NCBI RefSeq assembly: GCF_019175365.1
Contig: NZ_CP059572.1
Coordinates: 310,001 to 374,000, forward strand
Direction of reading: 5' to 3'
DNA length: 64,000 nucleotides
Source: Actinomadura graeca
GTDB taxonomy: Bacteria; Actinomycetota; Actinomycetes; Streptosporangiales; Streptosporangiaceae
Shown: positions 23,594 through 33,095 of the stretch, one piece after another
Layout: each line of letters begins with the position of its first letter
How positions within the stretch are numbered: position 1 is the stretch's first letter
Notes under the pieces: model-generated
The model's database searches: none
What the model was told of the DNA's origin: nothing
The model's input: only the letters and a program-made list of their open reading frames with translations
Translations under genes and position numbers: made by a program

Positions 23594-25357
23594 ATGAGGA
23601 AGATCTGGGTCCTGGCGGTCCTGGCCGCCGGGATGCTGGTCGGGGCCGGCGGCCCCGCGAACGCGGAGAACGTGCTGTCCAACGCCGGGTTCGAGAGCGG
23701 GACGCTGAGCGGCTGGTCCTGCTCGGGCGGCGGGTCGGTGGTCGGCACGCCGGTGCGGACGGGCTCGTACGCCCTGGCCGGTGCCGTCGGCGCGGGCGAT
23801 AACGGGCAGTGCACGCAGACGGTCGGGGTCCGGCCGAACACGGCGTACACCCTGTCGGCCTGGGTGCGCGGCACGTACGTGTATCTGGGCGTGACCGGCG
23901 GCGCCTCCACCTGGACGCCCTCGTCGCCCGCCTACAGCAGGCTGTCGGTGTCGTTCACGACGGGGGCGGGGCAGACCTCGGCGCAGATCTTCCTGCACGG
24001 GTGGTTCGGCGCCGGAACGTACCACGCCGACGACGTTGAGCTGGACGGACCCGGCGGTTCCCAGCCCGGTGTCCCGGGCCGTCCCGACACGCCGAAGCTG
24101 GGGACGGTCACCGACGACTCGATCTCCCTGTCGTGGGCGGCGGCGCCCGGCGGAGCGGCCGGCTACCGCGTGTACGAGGGCCAGGAGGTGCGGGCGGCCG
24201 TCACCGGGACCGCGGCCACGCTGAGCGGGCTGCGGAAGTGCTCCACCCACGGCTACACCGTCGCGGCGTACAACGACGCGGGCGAGTCGGCGAAATCCGA
24301 TCCCGTCAGCGGCACCACCGGCGGCTGCGCCGACCCCGGGCTGCCCAAGCACGCGCTGATCGGGTACCTGCACGCCAGCTTCGCCAACGGCTCGGGCTAC
24401 ATCAAGATGGCCGACGTCCCGGCGGCGTGGGACGTCATCAACCTGTCGTTCGGCGAGCCGACGTCGGTGACCTCCGGAGACATCCGCTTCAACCGGTGCC
24501 CGGTGAGCGAGTGCCCGAACGTGGAGAGCGACGCCGACTTCATCGCGGCGATCCGCGCGAAGCAGGCGCAGGGCAAGAAGGTGCTGATCTCGATCGGCGG
24601 GCAGAACGGGCAGGTGCAGCTCACCACGGCGGGCGCGCGGGACGCGTTCGTCCGGTCGGTGGGGGAGATCATCGACCGGTACGGCCTGGACGGCCTGGAC
24701 GTCGACTTCGAGGGCCACTCGCTGTACCTGAACTCCGGCGACACCGACTTCCGCAACCCCACCACCCCGGTGATCGTCAACCTGATCTCGGCGTTGAAGA
24801 CGCTCAAGGCCAAGTACGGGGAGAAGTTCGTCCTGACGATGGCGCCGGAGACGTTCTTCGTGCAGGTCGGCCACCAGTTCTACGGCGGCAACGGCGGCGC
24901 GGACAACCGCACCGGCTCCTACCTGCCGGTGATCCACGCGATGCGCGACGCGCTGACGGTGCTGCACGTGCAGGACTACAACTCCGGCCCGGTGATGGGG
25001 CTGGACGGCGTGTACCACACGATGGGCGGCGCCGAGTTCCACATCGCGATGACCGACATGGTGAAGGCCGGTTTCCCGGTCGCCAACACCGGCCACACGT
25101 TCCCGGGGCTGCGTCCCGACCAGATCGCCTTCGGGGTGCCCGCCGCGGTCAGCGCGGGCAACGGGCACACCTCGCCGGCGCAGGTGCAGCAGGCGGTCAC
25201 CTGCCTGGCCAAGGGGCAGGGATGCGGGTCGTACACGCTGCGCGGCGGGACGTCCCCGGCGCTGCGCGGCCTGATGACCTGGTCCATCAACTGGGACCGC
25301 TACTTCAACTGGGAGTTCATGAAGGCCCACGAGCCGTTCCTCAAGGCGCTGCCGTGA
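23594..25357 (+). CDS. Secreted GH18 chitinase with CBM4/16-like module and FnIII
   Basis: A 587-residue chitinase. Signal peptide about 1-24, then a carbohydrate-binding jelly-roll module (ENVLSNAGFESGTLSGWSCS, then the pattern ending in YHADDVELDGPG) to about residue 155, FnIII about 163-245, GH18 about 252-587. Catalytic motif DGLDVDFE: Asp366, Asp369, Asp371, Glu373. The FnIII and GH18 parts resemble the upstream gene, while the N-terminal binding module is different. It probably shares a transcript with its neighbours. Confidence 0.92.
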   Translation: MRKIWVLAVLAAGMLVGAGGPANAENVLSNAGFESGTLSGWSCSGGGSVVGTPVRTGSYALAGAVGAGDNGQCTQTVGVRPNTAYTLSAWVRGTYVYLGVTGGASTWTPSSPAYSRLSVSFTTGAGQTSAQIFLHGWFGAGTYHADDVELDGPGGSQPGVPGRPDTPKLGTVTDDSISLSWAAAPGGAAGYRVYEGQEVRAAVTGTAATLSGLRKCSTHGYTVAAYNDAGESAKSDPVSGTTGGCADPGLPKHALIGYLHASFANGSGYIKMADVPAAWDVINLSFGEPTSVTSGDIRFNRCPVSECPNVESDADFIAAIRAKQAQGKKVLISIGGQNGQVQLTTAGARDAFVRSVGEIIDRYGLDGLDVDFEGHSLYLNSGDTDFRNPTTPVIVNLISALKTLKAKYGEKFVLTMAPETFFVQVGHQFYGGNGGADNRTGSYLPVIHAMRDALTVLHVQDYNSGPVMGLDGVYHTMGGAEFHIAMTDMVKAGFPVANTGHTFPGLRPDQIAFGVPAAVSAGNGHTSPAQVQQAVTCLAKGQGCGSYTLRGGTSPALRGLMTWSINWDRYFNWEFMKAHEPFLKALP

Positions 25358-25407
25358 GCCCGCCGAGGGGCACGGCGGAGCGTCCCACCCCCACCGGAAG
25401 GAAGCCC

Positions 25408-26274
25408 ATGCGATCACCACGAGCGAAGGTCGCCGTCGCGGCGGCGGCCGTGCCCGCCGCGTCCGCGGTCGCGGTGCTGGCCCCCGCCGCGCCCGCCAGC
25501 GCGCACGGCTCGATGTCCGACCCGCCGAGCCGCGTCTACGTCTGCAAGGAGGAGGGGCCGGAGAAGCCCAGCTCCGAGGCGTGCAAGGCGGCCATCGCGG
25601 TCGCCGGCACGCAGGCGTTCTACGACTGGAACGGGGTGTCGATCCTGGACGCCGGCGGCCGGCACCGGGAGCTCATCCCGGACGGCCAGCTGTGCAGCGC
25701 GGGGCGGGCCAAGTACCGCGGCCTGGACCTGCAGCGCGCCGACTGGCCCGCCAAGCAGGTCACGCCGGGCCCCCTGACGATCACCTACCACGCGACGGCC
25801 CCGCACGCGGCGAGCGACTTCGAGTACTACATCACCCGTGACGGGTGGGACCCCACGCAGCCGCTGCGCTGGGCGGACCTGGTGCACCTGCAGACCTTCA
25901 CCAAGCAGAACCCGACGACGTTCACCAAGTGGACGCTGAACCTGCCGCAGCGGACCGGCCGGCACCTGATCTACTCGATCTGGCAGCGGGTCATGGGCAG
26001 CAACGAGGCGTTCTACACCTGCTCGGACGTGGACTTCGGCGGCACCGGCACCCCCACCCCGCCGACCACCCCGCCGACGGCCCCGCCCACCGCCCCGCCG
26101 GCGTCGCCGCCGCCCACCACCCCGCCGGCGAGCGGCACGTGGACGACCGGGACGGCCTACAGCGCGGGCGACAAGGTGACCTACGGCGGCGTGACGTACG
26201 AGTGCCTGCAGCCGCACACCGCGATCTCCGGCTGGGAGCCGGCGTCGACCGCCGCCCTCTGGCGGACGGCCTGA
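25408..26274 (+). CDS. AA10 lytic polysaccharide monooxygenase with CBM5/12
   Basis: A 288-residue copper enzyme that oxidatively cuts crystalline chitin. The signal peptide ends at Ala32, so the mature protein begins with His33 (HGSMSDPPSR). With His133 in TYHATAPHAASDFEYY this makes the histidine brace for copper. A Pro/Thr linker (about 212-240) joins a C-terminal CBM5/12 (GTWTTGTAYSAGDKVTYGG). GGAAGGAAG precedes the ATG at 25408. It lies between chitinase genes, as expected for joint action on chitin. Confidence 0.93.
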   Translation: MRSPRAKVAVAAAAVPAASAVAVLAPAAPASAHGSMSDPPSRVYVCKEEGPEKPSSEACKAAIAVAGTQAFYDWNGVSILDAGGRHRELIPDGQLCSAGRAKYRGLDLQRADWPAKQVTPGPLTITYHATAPHAASDFEYYITRDGWDPTQPLRWADLVHLQTFTKQNPTTFTKWTLNLPQRTGRHLIYSIWQRVMGSNEAFYTCSDVDFGGTGTPTPPTTPPTAPPTAPPASPPPTTPPASGTWTTGTAYSAGDKVTYGGVTYECLQPHTAISGWEPASTAALWRTA

Positions 26275-26284
26275 GCGCGGCGCG

Positions 26285-26881
26285 ATGAAGTACGGCGCAT
26301 TGGCCCTGCTCGCCGCGGGCGTCCTGCTGCTGGTCGTCCAGTGCGGGGCGTCCGGCGGCCCGCCGCCCGGCTCCGCCGCCGAGCGCGGCGGGCGCGGGTT
26401 CAACGCCACGGACGTGATGTTCCTGCAGATGATGGTCCCGCACCAGGGGCAGGGTGTGCGCCTGGTGCGGCTGGCCCGCGGGCGTCCCGTCCGGCCCGAG
26501 GTCGCGACGCTCGCCGCGGCCATCGAGAGCACGCAGCTCAGGGAGGTCTCGGACATGGCGGCCCGCCTGCGGACGTGGCACCGTCCGCCGGCCGCCCCGG
26601 CGCACGCGCACGCCGCGCACGGCGGGATGCCCGTGACCGCCCAGGCCGAGCTGGACGCGCTGGACCGGACCCCCGCCGACCGGTTCGAACGCGCTTTCCT
26701 CAACCTCCTGATCGCCCATCAGGACGACGCCGTCCAGATGGCGCGGATGGAGGCAGGCGGCGGCCAGGACGCGTGGACCCGTCGGCTGGCCGAGAACGTC
26801 GACCGCTCCCGGTCGGCGCAGATCACGCGGATGCTGACGATCCTCGGCCCCCGCTCCCAGCACAATCCATCCCAGAGGTAG
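26285..26881 (+). CDS. DUF305 lipoprotein between LPMO and chitinase
   Basis: A 198-residue protein. The N-terminus is a lipoprotein signal with Cys20 (LLLVVQCGASGG). It has the DUF305 repeat twice: DVMFLQMMVPHQGQGVRLVR and FLNLLIAHQDDAVQMARM. In most DUF305 proteins each repeat has HH; here both read HQ. A His-rich loop (PAHAHAAHGGMP) lies between. DUF305 proteins have been linked to copper binding in cyanobacteria. Placed 11 bases after an AA10 copper enzyme, it may help supply copper; this is inference. Confidence 0.8.
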   Translation: MKYGALALLAAGVLLLVVQCGASGGPPPGSAAERGGRGFNATDVMFLQMMVPHQGQGVRLVRLARGRPVRPEVATLAAAIESTQLREVSDMAARLRTWHRPPAAPAHAHAAHGGMPVTAQAELDALDRTPADRFERAFLNLLIAHQDDAVQMARMEAGGGQDAWTRRLAENVDRSRSAQITRMLTILGPRSQHNPSQR

Positions 26882-26889
26882 GTGTAGGC

Positions 26890-29160
26890 ATGCGCCGATT
26901 GATCAGTGCTTTGCTCACCCTCGTCGTCATCGCCGCGCTGGCCACCGCGCCGGCGCGTGCGGCCAACCGCCAGACCGGTCAGGCGCCGTCGTCCGCGGAC
27001 GGCGTCACCGCGACCTATTCGATCGAAGGGACCCGCGCCAAGTTCATCATCGCCAACAACACCTCGGCGACGATCAGCACGTGGTCGGTGGTGTTCGAGC
27101 TTCCCGCGGGCGTCAACGCCAGCAACGCCGACAACGGCTCGATCGCCCAGAGCGGCCGCACGGTGACGTTGAGCCCCGCCTATTTCAATGCCACGGTCGG
27201 CGCGGGCCGCAACACCGAGCCCTACAGCCCGACGTTCACCGTGAGCCAGTCGGGTGCGCAGCCGTCGAGCTGCCGCGTCAACGACGTCAACTGTGACGGC
27301 TCCGCCGACACCGCGCCGAGCGCGCCGGGCGGCCTGAAGTCCCCGGTGAAGACGACCAAGACCATCTCGCTGACGTGGGACGCCGCCAAGCAGGGCAGCC
27401 TGCCGATCACCGCGTACGAGGTGTACAACGGCTCGACGCTGGCCACGACGGTGCCCGAGACCAGCGCCACCGTCACGGGCCTGACGCCCAACACCGACTA
27501 CTCGTTCACGGTCAAGGCCAGGGACCGCAAGGGCGGGCTGTCGCCCGCCAGCGAGCCGCTCTCGGTCAAGACCAACAACCCGGCCGACGACACCGAGGCG
27601 CCGTCGGTCCCGGGCGGGCTGCGCAGCACCGGCAAGGACTCGGCCAGCGTCAAGCTCGCGTGGACCGCCTCGACCGACAAGTCGGGCGTGGCCAACTACG
27701 ACGTGCTGGTGGACGGGAAGGTCGCCACGACGGCGGCCGGGACGACGGCGACCGTGGCGGGGCTGTCCCCCTCCACCGCCTACTCCTTCACCGTCCAGGC
27801 CCGCGACATCTACGACAACGTCTCGGCCGCCAGTGCGCCGGTGAAGGTCACCACCGACGACGTGGTCGCCAACGGGTACGCCCGCGTCGGCTACTTCGTC
27901 CAGTGGGGCATCTACGGCCGCCAGTACTTCGTGAAGAACCTCGACACGACCGGCAACGCCGCCAAGCTGACCCACATCCTCTACGCCTTCGGCAACATCG
28001 ACCCCAAGAACCTGACGTGCCTGCACGGCGTCACCAAGGGCACCACGGCCGACCCGCAGGACCCGAGCCAGGGTGACGGCGCGGGCGACGCCGAGGCCGA
28101 CTACAGCCGTCCGTTCGCCGCCGCCCAGTCGGTGGACGGTCAGGCCGACACCGGCTACGAGAAGCTGCGCGGCAACTACAACCAGCTGAAGAAGCTCAAG
28201 GCCAAGTACCCGAAGCTGAAGATCCTGATGTCGATCGGCGGCTGGACGTACTCCAAGTACTTCTCCGACGTCGCGGCCACCGACGCCAGCCGCAAGAAGT
28301 TCGTCGCGTCCTGCCTGGACATCTACATCAAGGGCAACCTGCCGGTCTACAACGGCGCGGGCGGGCCGGGCACGGCCGCCGGGATCTTCGACGGCATCGA
28401 CCTGGACTGGGAGTGGCCGGGCGCCGAGGGCCACGCCGGGAACCACATCGGCAAGGACGACAAGAAGAACAACACGCTGCTGATCGCCGAGTTCCGCCGC
28501 CAGCTGGACGAGATGACCAAGTCCACCGGCAAGCGCTACGAGCTGTCCGCGTTCACCCCCGCCGACCCCGCGAAGATCGAGGCCGGCTGGGAGCTCGCCG
28601 AGGTCGCCAAGTCCATGGACATGTTCAACGTCCAGGGCTATGACTTCCACGGCGCGGGCAGCGACAACTCCTGGGAGCCGAACCGGACCGGTCACCAGGG
28701 CAACCTCTACACCGACACCGACGACCCGTACCCGTTCCACTTCAGCGTCGAGAACGCGGTGAAGGCCTACCTGGACGCCGGGGTGAACCCACGCAAGATC
28801 ACCGTCGGGCTCGCCTATTACGGCCGCGGCTGGCAGAACGTGACCGACGGCGGCAAGAAGGGCGACTGGCAGGACGCCAAGGGCGCGGCCCCCGGCCAGT
28901 TCCCGGAGGAGGCCGGGACACGCGGGTACAGCAACCTGCTCGCCAGCGTGCCGAACTGCACGATCAACCATGACGAACAGGCGGTCGCCACGACCTGCTA
29001 CACCGGCAACAACGGCCAGTGGTGGACCTTCGACGACGCCTGGTCGATCGGCAAGAAGATGGCGTGGCTGAAGAGCAAGGGCCTGCTCGGCGCCATGATC
29101 TGGGAGATGTCGGGCGACCCCGGCGTCTTGACCAAGGCGGTGGACGACGGCCTGAAATGA
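26890..29160 (+). CDS. Secreted GH18 chitinase with CBM2-like module and two FnIII
   Basis: A 756-residue chitinase. Signal peptide about 1-24, CBM2-like module about 38-130, two FnIII domains about 145-232 and 240-328, GH18 about 332-756. The catalytic motif DGIDLDWE gives Asp501, Asp504, Asp506 and Glu508. The GH18 domain is the longer, subfamily-A type with an insertion, unlike the two shorter upstream catalytic domains. This suggests complementary attack (for example processive versus non-processive). The ATG at 26890 lies eight bases after the DUF305 stop. A strong terminator follows. Confidence 0.93.
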   Translation: MRRLISALLTLVVIAALATAPARAANRQTGQAPSSADGVTATYSIEGTRAKFIIANNTSATISTWSVVFELPAGVNASNADNGSIAQSGRTVTLSPAYFNATVGAGRNTEPYSPTFTVSQSGAQPSSCRVNDVNCDGSADTAPSAPGGLKSPVKTTKTISLTWDAAKQGSLPITAYEVYNGSTLATTVPETSATVTGLTPNTDYSFTVKARDRKGGLSPASEPLSVKTNNPADDTEAPSVPGGLRSTGKDSASVKLAWTASTDKSGVANYDVLVDGKVATTAAGTTATVAGLSPSTAYSFTVQARDIYDNVSAASAPVKVTTDDVVANGYARVGYFVQWGIYGRQYFVKNLDTTGNAAKLTHILYAFGNIDPKNLTCLHGVTKGTTADPQDPSQGDGAGDAEADYSRPFAAAQSVDGQADTGYEKLRGNYNQLKKLKAKYPKLKILMSIGGWTYSKYFSDVAATDASRKKFVASCLDIYIKGNLPVYNGAGGPGTAAGIFDGIDLDWEWPGAEGHAGNHIGKDDKKNNTLLIAEFRRQLDEMTKSTGKRYELSAFTPADPAKIEAGWELAEVAKSMDMFNVQGYDFHGAGSDNSWEPNRTGHQGNLYTDTDDPYPFHFSVENAVKAYLDAGVNPRKITVGLAYYGRGWQNVTDGGKKGDWQDAKGAAPGQFPEEAGTRGYSNLLASVPNCTINHDEQAVATTCYTGNNGQWWTFDDAWSIGKKMAWLKSKGLLGAMIWEMSGDPGVLTKAVDDGLK

Positions 29161-29197
29161 CCGTCCCCGACGCTGATCCCCTGAAGTAACCAGAGCT

Positions 29198-29240
29198 CAG
29201 GGCCGGTGCTGACCTCCGCTCTCAGGCGGCACCGGCCCTG
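29198..29240. terminator. Strong hairpin terminator after the chitinase island
   Basis: CAGGGCCGGTGC (29198-29209) and GCACCGGCCCTG (29229-29240) form a perfect 12-base stem. It separates the chitinase cluster from the converging oxidoreductase gene and can act in both directions. Confidence 0.8.
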
Positions 29241-29260
29241 ATTCCATGTCCGGGCCCGGC

Positions 29261-30178
29261 TCAGTCCACCGTCAGGACGATCTTGCCGCGGATGCCGCCC
29301 GCCCGGTAGGCGCGGTGGGCGTCGGCGACCCGCTCCAGCGGGAACGCGGCGTGCACGTGCCATGTCAGGTCGCCGCGGGCGTACAGCCCGGCCATCTCGG
29401 CCAGCCGCGCGGCGGTGCGCCGGGCGGGGGACAGGCGGACGCCGAGGGCGGCGGCGCGGTCGTGGTCGTGCAGGGTGATGATGCGGGAGCGGTCCCGGAC
29501 CAGGTCCAGCGTGGCGTCCAGGGCGGCGCCGCCGACGCCGTCGAGGGAGGCGGTCACGGTCCCGTCCGGCGCCAGGCCGCGCACCCGGTCGGCGAACCCG
29601 TCGCCATAGGCGACCGGGAGGGCGCCCAGCGACCGGAGGTAGGCGTGCTGGCCCTCGCGGGCGGCGCCGATCACCGTCGCCCCCCACAGCCGTCCGAGCT
29701 GCACCGCGACCGTGCCGACCGCACCCGCCGCGCCGTGCACCAGGAGGGTGTCGCCCCGGCCGGCCTGCAGTTCCTCCAGGGAGTTGTAGGCGGTCTGCGC
29801 GGGGGCGGTGAACCCGCCGGCCACCTCCCACGGCATCGCGGGCGGCTTCGCGGTGACCTGCGCGGCGGGGACCACCAGATGCTCGCGGTAGGCGTTGAGG
29901 AGGGTGAAGCCCAGCACCTCGTCACCGGCGGCGGGCCCCGTCACGCCCTCGCCGAGGGAGTCGATCACTCCGGCGAACTCGTTGCCCGGGGTGCGGGGGT
30001 AGGCGGCGTCCGCGCCGGCGGGCAGCCAGCCCCCGACCACGGCGACGTCGAACGGCTGGACACCGGCCGCCCTGACGCGCACCCGCACCTGGCCGGGCCC
30101 GGGGCGGGGCTCGGCGACCTCCGCGAGGCGCAGCGCCTCGGGCCCGCCCGGCCCATCGAAGACGATCACTCTGCTCAT
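29261..30178 (-). CDS. NADP-dependent oxidoreductase, quinone-reductase type (MDR)
   Basis: A 305-residue medium-chain dehydrogenase/reductase without the structural zinc-site Cys cluster. GNEFAGVIDSLGEGV is the N-terminal catalytic part and GDTLLVHGAAGAVGTVAVQL the NADPH-binding loop. It probably reduces quinones or enones. GGGAGCC precedes the ATG at 30178; an ATG at 30199 would add seven residues. Confidence 0.85.
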   Translation of the reverse strand: MSRVIVFDGPGGPEALRLAEVAEPRPGPGQVRVRVRAAGVQPFDVAVVGGWLPAGADAAYPRTPGNEFAGVIDSLGEGVTGPAAGDEVLGFTLLNAYREHLVVPAAQVTAKPPAMPWEVAGGFTAPAQTAYNSLEELQAGRGDTLLVHGAAGAVGTVAVQLGRLWGATVIGAAREGQHAYLRSLGALPVAYGDGFADRVRGLAPDGTVTASLDGVGGAALDATLDLVRDRSRIITLHDHDRAAALGVRLSPARRTAARLAEMAGLYARGDLTWHVHAAFPLERVADAHRAYRAGGIRGKIVLTVD

Positions 30179-30322
30179 CACCGGCTCCCTGGTCGTCACT
30201 GTCGACGATCACGAAGCTAGGCGGGGACGGCACGGGGCCGAATCCGTGGCACCACCGTAGTCACCGCCCGTGCGGGGAAGCCGCTGCGCGCCAGGAGGGC
30301 GCCGGGCGGCCGGGGGAGGGCG

Positions 30323-33091
30323 TCAGGCGAAGCGTGCCAGCTCGGTGCGCGAGGTGACGCCGAGCTTGGGGAACGCCTTGTACAGGTGGTACTCGACCGT
30401 CCGGTGGCTGAGGAACAGCCGCGCCGCGATCTCGCGGTTCCCGGCACCGGACGCGGCGAGCCGGACGATCTGGAGCTCCTGCGGGGTGAGCCGGTCCAGC
30501 GGGTCCGGGCCGCCGTCCGGCGCGGGCACGGTCCCCCCGGTGGCGCGCAGCTCGCCGCGGGCCCGGTCCGCCCACGGCGCGGCGCCGAGCCGCTCGAAGA
30601 CCGACAGGGCGAGGCGGAGGGGGCCGCGGGCGTCCGCACGGCGCCGCTCGCGGCGCAGCCACGCGCCGTGGAGCAGCGCGGTCCGGGCGTGCTCGAACGG
30701 CGGCCCGCCGGCCGCGTGCAGCCGCATCGCCGCCTGGAACGTCTCCTCGGAGGGGTCCAGCAGTGCCCGGCAGCGCAGCGCGACCGCCGAGACCCACGGG
30801 CGGTCGAGGGCGGCGGCCCACGCGGTGAGCCGCCCGGCCGCGACCCGCGCGCGTTGGGGGTCCCCGGCGCCCACCGCCGCCTCGGCCAGGTCGGCGGCCG
30901 CGTACGCCACGGCGGCGGTGCGGCGGGCGGGCCCGGCCGCGGCCTCCTCCAGGACGCGCAGCGCGTCGTGGTGCCGTCCGAGGCCGAGGTCCAGCAGTCC
31001 GAGCGCGCAGGCGCCCGCCGCGGCCGCCTCCGCCACCGATCCCGCGGTCGCGGCGGCCAGGGCGCGGCACCGGTCCCGGTCGCCCTCGATCGCGGCGATC
31101 CGGGCGGTGACGGCGGCGAGCCGCGCCTCGCGGTGGCGCTGGCCGGTCTCGCGGGCGAGGGCGAGGGCCTCGGCGGCGGTCGCCGCGGCGTCCCGGTGCA
31201 GCCCGGCCGCCGCCTGCGTCTGCGCGAGGACCTGCAACGTCGCGGGCAGCGCGCCGGCCAGGCCGCGGTGGCGGGCGTGCGCGGCGTCGGCGGCGGCCAG
31301 CTGCGCGGCCGTCCCGTCGTCGCCGAGCAGCAGCGCCAGGGACAGCACCAGCAGCCGCGCGATGAGGCTGCCGGGCGGGTCGACGCGCGCGGCCTCCACC
31401 ACGTCCCGCAGCAGCGGCAGCCCGGACGCGGCGTCCCCGGCGGCGACGCGGCCGAGCCCCACCAGCGCGGCGGCGGCCGAGGCGGTCTCCCCGGCGGCGC
31501 GGGTGACGCAGGTCCCGACGGCGGCGGCGCCGATCCCGGCCGCGAGCCCGGCGATCCGGCGCACCTCGCCGTCCTCGCCCGCCGACCAGGCGTTCCCGGC
31601 CGCCATGACCAGCAGGGTCAGCGCCAGGCCCGGGTCGGTCCCGGCGACCGGGACGGCGCTGTCGGCCAGGTGCCGGGCCGTGCCGGGCGGTGCGCCCCGC
31701 TCGAACTCGGCGGTCGCGCGGACCATGGCGACCTCGGCGAGCGGCACGGGCCCGAGCGGCATCGCGGCCGCCCGCCCGGCCAGGTCCGCCGCGTGGCCGG
31801 TGCGCCCCCCGGTGATCGCCGCCTGGGCGGCGCGGATCAGCCGCCGCGTCCGGTCGGCCTCGGCGGGGCTGAGCCGGGCGGCGTGCTCGTACAGGCCCGC
31901 GGCGGCCGCGGGCGCGCCGCGTTCGCGCGCCGCGGCGGCGGACTCCTCCAGCTCGGCCGCCACGTCCTCGTCGGGCTCGGGCGAGGCCGCCGCGCGGTGC
32001 AGGGCCCGGCGGGCGCCGTCCGACACCTCGGCGAGCGCGCCGTGCACGGCGAGCCGCGTGGTCAGCGGCATGAGCTGGTAGGCGGCCGCGCGGACGAGGG
32101 GGTGCCGGAACCGCGCGCGTGTCCCGGTGATCCGCAGCAGCCCGGCCCGCACGGCTGCGTCGAGGTCGCCGGGCGCCGCGCCCAGGAGCCGCGCGGCGCG
32201 CAGCACCGCCGCCAGGTCGCCGGTGCCCTCGGCGGCGGCGACCGACAGGGCCAGCCGCGGCCCCTGCGGCAGCCGTTCGATCCTGGTCCCGAACGCGGCG
32301 ATCACGCGGCCGGTGACCGGCAGCGCGGGCGGGGGAGGGCGGTGTCCCGCCCGCTCCGCCGCGCTGAGGGCGGCGGGCAGTTCGAGCAGGGCGAGCGGGT
32401 TGCCGGACGCCTCGTCGAGGATCCGGTCGCGGACCGCGTCGTCCAGGCCGGGGGACCGTTCGGCGAGCAGCGCGGCGGCGGCCGGGCGGTCCAGCCCGTC
32501 CAGCGGCAGCGCGGGGAGGCCGGGGGCGGCGAAGCCCTCGCGGGCCGCGAACACGATCGCGGCGCCCTCGGCGTCCAGGCGGCGGGCGGCGAACAGCAGC
32601 GCGTCCGCCGACGCGGGGTCGAGCCAGTGCGCGTCGTCGACCAGGCACAGCACCGGCCGGTCCGACGCCAGGTCCGACAGCACGTTCAGGACCGCGAGCG
32701 CGGTCAGGAACCGGCCCGCGCCGCCTCGGCCGCCTTGGCCGTCCGAGTCGTCGGGGTCGTCGGGGTCGTCGGGGTCCGTGGTGGCCGGGTCCGGGGCGGG
32801 CAGGCCGAGGGCGGCGTGCAGGGCCCGCGCCTGCGCGGGCGGGAGCGCCTGCGTCCGGGGAGCGGGGCGCAGCAGCATCTGCAGCGCGGCGAACGGCAGC
32901 GCGGTCTCGGCCTCCACCCCGGTGGCGCGCAGCACCCGCACGCCCTCCGCCGTGGCGGCGGCCTCGTCCAGCAGCGCGGTCTTGCCGATGCCCGCCTCGC
33001 CGCGCAGGACCAGGGCGCCGCCGCGCCCTTCGCGGGCGCCGTCGATCAGCCGCCCGATCGCGTCCCGGTGTCCCTGTCGCCCCCGCAGCAC
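30323..33091 (-). CDS. Large ATP-binding LuxR family regulator (LAL)
   Basis: A 922-residue regulator. The N-terminal AAA-type ATPase has Walker A GEAGIGKTALL with Lys37 and a Walker B stretch LCLVDDAHWLD. The long middle is Ala-rich helical repeats (TPR-like). The end is a LuxR helix-turn-helix: LTPQELQIVRLAASGAGNRE and LFLSHRTVEYHLYKAFPKLG. The GTG at 33091 begins just after the upstream TetR stop; starts further upstream would lie inside that gene. LAL regulators usually activate catabolic or secondary-metabolite genes. Confidence 0.85.
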   Translation of the reverse strand: MLRGRQGHRDAIGRLIDGAREGRGGALVLRGEAGIGKTALLDEAAATAEGVRVLRATGVEAETALPFAALQMLLRPAPRTQALPPAQARALHAALGLPAPDPATTDPDDPDDPDDSDGQGGRGGAGRFLTALAVLNVLSDLASDRPVLCLVDDAHWLDPASADALLFAARRLDAEGAAIVFAAREGFAAPGLPALPLDGLDRPAAAALLAERSPGLDDAVRDRILDEASGNPLALLELPAALSAAERAGHRPPPPALPVTGRVIAAFGTRIERLPQGPRLALSVAAAEGTGDLAAVLRAARLLGAAPGDLDAAVRAGLLRITGTRARFRHPLVRAAAYQLMPLTTRLAVHGALAEVSDGARRALHRAAASPEPDEDVAAELEESAAAARERGAPAAAAGLYEHAARLSPAEADRTRRLIRAAQAAITGGRTGHAADLAGRAAAMPLGPVPLAEVAMVRATAEFERGAPPGTARHLADSAVPVAGTDPGLALTLLVMAAGNAWSAGEDGEVRRIAGLAAGIGAAAVGTCVTRAAGETASAAAALVGLGRVAAGDAASGLPLLRDVVEAARVDPPGSLIARLLVLSLALLLGDDGTAAQLAAADAAHARHRGLAGALPATLQVLAQTQAAAGLHRDAAATAAEALALARETGQRHREARLAAVTARIAAIEGDRDRCRALAAATAGSVAEAAAAGACALGLLDLGLGRHHDALRVLEEAAAGPARRTAAVAYAAADLAEAAVGAGDPQRARVAAGRLTAWAAALDRPWVSAVALRCRALLDPSEETFQAAMRLHAAGGPPFEHARTALLHGAWLRRERRRADARGPLRLALSVFERLGAAPWADRARGELRATGGTVPAPDGGPDPLDRLTPQELQIVRLAASGAGNREIAARLFLSHRTVEYHLYKAFPKLGVTSRTELARFA

Positions 33092-33095
33092 GCGG

